From Abeoforma whisleri (taxonomy: Eukaryota; Opisthokonta; Ichthyosporea; Ichthyophonida): DNA of 14,065 nucleotides. The notes beneath the pieces are model-generated. The model did not search any database. It was given only the letters and a program-made list of their open reading frames with translations, and was not told the DNA's origin. Where the stretch lies: the NCBI GenBank assembly GCA_002812265.1, contig PDIO01000001.1:1-14065 (forward strand), read 5' to 3'. Below, piece after piece: positions 9,952 to 14,065 of the stretch. The translations under genes and the position numbers were made by a program. How positions within the stretch are numbered: the first letter of the stretch is position 1; every line of letters starts with the position of its first letter.

Positions 9952-12900
9952 ATGGATAATAAATACGATAAATGGGATAAAATCACTAAAGAAAGCACAA
10001 AACAAATCGAAGAAGAAGAAGCAGAAGCCAAAAAAATAGCTGATGAACAACTAGGTCTAACTAGAGCACCTCTCAGTGAGTCCCAAGCTAAAGATGAAGC
10101 TGTTAGAGAAACGGCCCGTAAGGCGAAAATAGCCGTTCAAAAACAACAAGAAATTGTTGAAAGTGGGCAATATGTTTTTGATGGAGAAAGCAAAGAAGAA
10201 AGGTTTTTCTTTTTTCTTTTTTTTTTTTGTTACACACATGGATTGGCTATTATCAATCATTAGATTTGTTCAAGATAGGTTACCATCTTTCTTTTTTCTT
10301 TTGGTTCTTTTTTCTTTTGGTTCTTTTTGCAGGAAGGGGTGGTTCCTTTTCTTCGATTTTATTCCCTTCCCTTTTTTGCTTAATTTACTTTTTTTTCTCT
10401 CTTTTTTTATTTCTCTTGTTTCCTTATTTTTTTACTTTGACCTTTTTTATTTTCTCTCTTCTTTTAATATTTCCATCTTTCTTTCAATGGACTCGATTTT
10501 TCCCATTTTGTCTGTTTCTACTTTAACTTTTTAGTTATTCCCTTTTTCCACTATGATAATTCAATTTTTACATGTTACTTGGCCTTCTCATTGTTTCATT
10601 TTTTTATTTTGTCTGTTTCTACTGTAACTTTTTAGTTCTTCCCTTTTTCCCTCGAACACTATGATAATTTAATTTATACATGTTACTTGGCCTTCTCACT
10701 GTTTCATATTTCTCTTGTTTTCTTCGCTTCTCTTCTTCTCTCACGTTAAATTAAACATTGTAACTACCTTTATTTATTTTTAATTGTTTCAAAAAATACT
10801 CCTTTAATTTTCTATTTCCTTTGCTTTCTTCCGTTTATTCGCGAATAGATTATTAGACGAAAGTAATATTAACGGTAAAAGAATTATAGTTATTAAAAAT
10901 GCCACCGATTGTACATACACTCTTGACGCTTCTTTGAAGAATATCATTAAAATTACGATGGACGGGTGTGCAAATACTAAGCTTGAAGTTTCTTGTAAAA
11001 CCATCACATCTCATTTAGAAATCGCGCACTGTGAAGATTGTCATCTTTCTTTAAATAACAATCTTGTTCATACACTTCAAGTGGATCTTTGTTCGAATGT
11101 GTCCATTGATTATAACTCTGGTACCTTTTTGGCTGGAGATGGGACAATTGAAGCTGACGAATCGAGGATAGTTCATTCGGGTGTCAAAGACATGAAGGTA
11201 TAAATTTTTTTCCTGCTTGGTTTTTATTTCATTGAGTCGATGTTATTATTTTTTATTCTTTCTGTTGTCATATTTGTTATCGTTATTATTATTGTTGAAA
11301 ATAATAATATATAATGCGTCAGTATATTTTTCTGATTTGAAATAATTTTTGTCTGCTGTAATGTAAGATTGAGTCACTAATTGTAATAAGGTAATCTGGT
11401 AATATTTCAAATATAATCTTATCTAAGAATAATATTAGTTTATACGTTAGGTGATAATTAAGACCATAGAGTAAAAAAAAGATAAATGCGTAGTATAATC
11501 TGAAAACAAATAGTATGTGCTTTGGTAAGATTTTATTAAAGATTTCAGATTACGGTGACACAATCTTATATTGTGTTTTACACGATAATAAACAATGAAG
11601 ATAACACAAAGAAAGATAGAGAAGCACAATACTCAAAGTAAACCTTTTTTTTTTTTAACTATGTTATTGTTTATTATCACCGTTAATATAACTTTATGAT
11701 GGTATAATTTTGAATTTGGAAACAAAGGAATAAAATGCTAATAAAAGAATACACTTTTTCTTTTACATTATACTATTATATGTTGTAATTCTTTTTTTTT
11801 TTTTTTTTTTTTATTATTATTATTATTATTGTTATTGTTATTGCTATTATTATTATGTGATATTTATAATTGTTATTGATTATTCCATTGATTTTTTATT
11901 TATTATTTTTTTTAATTTATCATCATTAATAATAAACTTGTATATTAAATCTACCTCCCGAGGCAAAGGGGGTTTCTTTGATTATCTATATGGGGTTTCC
12001 TCTGACTTATTTATTATTTTGTTGCTTGTCTCTTCACAATTTGTCAATTATTCTTTCTATTCCGTTGATTTCTTGTTGAACTTTCTTTTATAGTTGATAT
12101 TGTCCTCGTTGGTTGGTTGGTGTTTTTTTTTTTCTTTTCTTTTTTTTGTTAGTTGTTGTTGTTGTTGTAGTTGTTCATTTTAGGGTCATTATCCATGTTT
12201 ATCATTTGGCTATCTATTATTATGTTTTTCCTTCCCATTGTTATTATTGTTATTGTTTATATATTTATTATCTAATTGCACAAAGACAAATAGAGAGATT
12301 TTGTTATTTGCATCTAATCATTACGCCTTACCTTTTGTATATTTTATATATTGATTATCCATTTAAACATGATTAGATCAATATCACAGAAAATGGGCAA
12401 AAATTTGAATCTGTTGTTGATTATATCCGAGACGGTGCTGTTGCAGAAAATGGACTTTTAGCAGAAGAAATACAGTTTTTGACACGTAAGTAAATTCTTT
12501 TAAAATGTGTTATCGTCATTTTCAAGCTTTTCTTAAAAAATTAAAGGAATGGAAGGTGGTGGTCTTGCTAGAGAAGGATTAGAGAGAAAGGGGATCGTGG
12601 TCTTGAGTTTTTTTGCAATTGTGGTAATAGTGAAATGCACGGTGTCAGGAAAGAATTACAAGTGGCTGATACATAGGTGGGAATTAGTTTATTACTAAAT
12701 AGCTTATCAGCGATCCAACTAATTGCAATTTTCGATGCTTTGATTATAAATTTACGGGTGTAAAATATTATGTCCAACTTAGTATTGTTTAGACTACTGT
12801 TGTTTCAAATAAAAAGTTATAAATAATAAATCAAAAAAGATCCATTGTTTTTTTTTTATATTATTATTTATTTGTTTGATATTATTTTTCTTGCTGTAAT

Positions 12901-13709
12901 TAAATCTATCAATGTTTATTGGATATTTTTTAAATAAATTATTCCAATTTATTAATCTAGGCATCCGAGATTCCGCTTTAAAAACAGAAAAGGTTATAAG
13001 ACTTGGCCAAATTCTAACTACTAGCAGCGAATTGGCCAACCATGGCGTTCAAGTGGACGATGAAGAAAGTGCCACTAAGAAACTACTTCAAAAAGATTGT
13101 GAAATTCATAAACGTGATGGGAATGAAAGTTTTCAAGCTCGCGAATATACTCAAGCTGTTGTCCATTATACACAAGCAATTGAAAAGTCTACAGGTATTA
13201 TATTATTTGGAACGATTGTTGTTCACTTGCCAGTTATAATATCTTTCTATTGCTATGACTGTCACTCAAGTATTCTTGTTACAATTGTTCTAGGGGATAA
13301 CTCTGCCGCTATTATTGGTACTTATAAAAACTTCACAAATTGACTAAATTAAATATAATTAACAATAGGAATGATGGAAACAGTCATAGAGAAAAACGAA
13401 GCCGGTGAAGAAGTTACAACCACCGTTCCCATTTCTTTGAGGTACATTTGCTATGCTAATCGCGCAGCTTGTTTTTTGAAACTTGGTGATCATGAAAGGG
13501 CTTTAGAAGATGCCAATGAGAGTTTGGCCTTGTCTCCCAAATACACCAAAGCTTTGTTTAGAAAAGGATTGGCCCTACATGCTATGAAGAAATATCAGGA
13601 AGCCATGCCAGTATTAGTACAGTGCATCAAGATAGAACCAAAAAATAGCCAAATTAAACAAGCGTTGCAATTCTGTGAAATGCATTTAAGGAAACAACAA
13701 CAACAATGA
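9952..13709 (+). CDS. C-CAP (CAP/cofactor C-like) and TPR fusion protein, five exons
   Basis: I read this as join(9952..10202, 10849..11197, 12377..12485, 12961..13194, 13369..13709), 427 aa. All junctions are GT-AG and keep phase (2, 0, 1, 1). The start has an in-frame TAA upstream within the leader. Residues 1-83 are highly charged and probably helical (MDNKYDKWDK, then an Glu/Lys/Ala-rich stretch). Residues about 85-200 form a repeated beta-strand ladder resembling the C-terminal domain of cyclase-associated protein, with six cysteines; I see no TBCC-type arginine finger. A helical linker (about 201-280) leads to three TPR motifs at about 282-313, 338-371 and 372-405. K287, N291, N345, K375 and R379 match the carboxylate-clamp positions of Hop TPR1 (K8, N12, N43, K73, R77) with identical spacing inside motif 1 and from N345 onward. 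This predicts binding of Hsp70/Hsp90 EEVD tails in the cytosol. A 24-residue insert (about 314-337) separates motifs 1 and 2. The cargo is unknown. Confidence 0.85.
10203..10848 (+). other. intron 1 of the C-CAP/TPR gene
   Basis: 646 bases, very T-rich on the coding strand from end to end, with acceptor GCGAATAG. The donor GTTTTT is poor, but it is the only site before the frame's stop that gives the phase needed by exon 2. The intron holds a duplicated block of about 100 bases. Confidence 0.7.
10505..10711. repeat. imperfect tandem duplication of about 101 bp inside intron 1
   Basis: The block starting ATTTTGTCTGTTTCTACT at 10505 recurs at 10606. It shares CTATGATAATT(C/T)AATTT and CATGTTACTTGGCCTTCTCA, with about a seven-base insertion (CTCGAAC region) in the second copy. 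It is a two-copy, moderately diverged tandem duplication. Confidence 0.85.
11198..12376 (+). other. intron 2 of the C-CAP/TPR gene with T21 and ATT repeats
   Basis: 1179 bases, donor GTATAA and acceptor ATGATTAG. It contains 21 consecutive T at 11792-11812 followed by ATT/GTT repeats to about 11856, and further T-rich tracts near 12122-12150. A short hairpin (ACACAAT 11558-11564 with ATTGTGT 11570-11576) is also present. No nested gene was recognised. Confidence 0.8.
12486..12960 (+). other. intron 3 of the C-CAP/TPR gene
   Basis: 475 bases with a strong donor GTAAGT and acceptor ATCTAG. A purine-rich stretch at about 12546-12606, where GTGGTCTTG occurs twice, stands out from the T-rich surroundings. 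I found no frame or splice pair making it an exon. Confidence 0.85.
13195..13368 (+). other. intron 4 of the C-CAP/TPR gene
   Basis: 174 bases, donor GTATTA and acceptor AACAATAG. It interrupts the gene exactly where TPR motif 1 ends and the acidic insert begins. Retention would replace the last two TPR motifs with about 50 unrelated residues. Confidence 0.85.
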
Positions 13710-13712
13710 TTA

Positions 13713-13718
13713 AATAAA
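13713..13718 (+). terminator. poly(A) signal of the C-CAP/TPR gene
   Basis: AATAAA four bases after the stop codon, followed by a T-rich stretch. The 3' untranslated region would be very short, in keeping with a converging neighbour. Confidence 0.6.
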
Positions 13719-13752
13719 ATTGATTGACTTTGTTTTTTAAATATAAGAATTA

Positions 13753-13758
13753 TTTATT
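13753..13758 (-). terminator. poly(A) signal of the converging minus-strand gene
   Basis: AATAAA on the minus strand, 37 bases past the proposed stop at 13795. It lies between the two convergent genes, so their 3' ends nearly touch or overlap. Confidence 0.4.
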
Positions 13759-13794
13759 TATTTTTTTTCTTTTTGGATTGTTTACAAATCAATT

Positions 13795-14065
13795 TTACAA
13801 AACAAACAAATTCTTGATGAACGGAAGTACACCCATATCTTTTTTCTCATTGTTTTTTCCCATGTAAAACACCTATCAATATAGCCCAAGACTATTTAAG
13901 GCCAATAACATTATCTAATAACACAATCCTCATTTTATCTTTTAATTACACCTCTGATTACTCTCATTCTTATAAACTAATTTTTTGGATTGAACTTGTT
14001 TTTTAATTTCTTATCACTTTCATTGAATTGCACGACATCATTGACATATCAAAGGTACCGGTCTG
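13795..14065 (-). CDS. 3' end of a converging gene, partial, unknown product
   Basis: I read this as complement(join(13795..13872, 14018..14065)), continuing beyond the right edge. The terminal exon follows an acceptor TTGATAG and encodes VFYMGKNNEKKDMGV and then a hydrophobic end to a TAA at 13797-13795. The upstream exon frame from the window edge (QTGTFDMSMMSCNSMK) is open in only one frame and reaches a donor GTGATAA in the phase the terminal exon needs, giving a 145-base intron. A minus-strand AATAAA follows 37 bases after the stop. The peptide is too short to identify. The donor is weak, and both exons are short enough that chance cannot be excluded. Confidence 0.4.

Noticed and set aside
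13195-13343. Read-through of TPR exon 4 into a hydrophobic tail
   Set aside because: A good GTATTA donor sits at the exon end and the next exon restores TPR motifs 2 and 3 in phase, so this is intron sequence.

Overview
This window is nuclear DNA from an AT-rich eukaryote. Non-coding stretches are dominated by A/T runs, microsatellites and short tandem duplications. Genes carry GT-AG spliceosomal introns, and AATAAA-type polyadenylation signals sit close behind stop codons. The actin (376 aa) is of the animal/fungal type, for example [20 protein letters not shown] at residues 40-59 and the ending [15 protein letters not shown]. Together with the Asn-rich low-complexity protein on the left, this fits a unicellular or early-branching opisthokont (an AT-rich early-diverging fungus or a unicellular holozoan). 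A related amoebozoan-like lineage is not excluded by one very conserved protein.

Layout. (1) Positions 1-248: AT-rich DNA with a doubtful terminal exon of a plus-strand gene entering from the left. (2) 249-2763, minus strand: a two-exon gene for a 671-aa protein with His-rich, Asn-rich, Asp/Lys-rich and coiled-coil parts; I do not recognise its family. Its first exon (2697-2763) is too short to show as a long open frame and was found by matching splice sites and phase. (3) 2764-5826: about 3 kb with no convincing protein gene. It holds a 30-bp RNA-type hairpin (3117-3182), a GC-richer island that folds by hand into a branched RNA (about 4198-4340), an exact 32-bp tandem duplication, and the actin promoter. 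(4) 5827-6957, plus strand: intronless actin with a TATA box and a CCAAT box upstream, and a hairpin plus a poly(A) signal downstream. (5) 6958-9951: about 3 kb of AT-rich DNA with two more small tandem duplications and a 16-bp palindrome. (6) 9952-13709, plus strand: a five-exon gene reconstructed here for a 427-aa protein. It joins a charged N-terminal helix, a CAP C-terminal-like (C-CAP/cofactor C) beta-helix domain and a TPR domain with all five carboxylate-clamp residues. (7) 13795-14065, minus strand: the probable 3' end of a converging gene, its poly(A) signal interleaved with that of the TPR gene.

How the genes relate. Eukaryotic neighbours need not share function. The only suggestive link is that actin lies about 3 kb from a gene with a CAP-like domain, a fold that in true CAP proteins binds actin. 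The most interesting protein is this C-CAP + TPR fusion, which looks like an Hsp70/Hsp90 co-chaperone carrying a cytoskeleton-type cargo domain. The most interesting non-coding signals are the two structured elements between the Asn-rich gene and actin.
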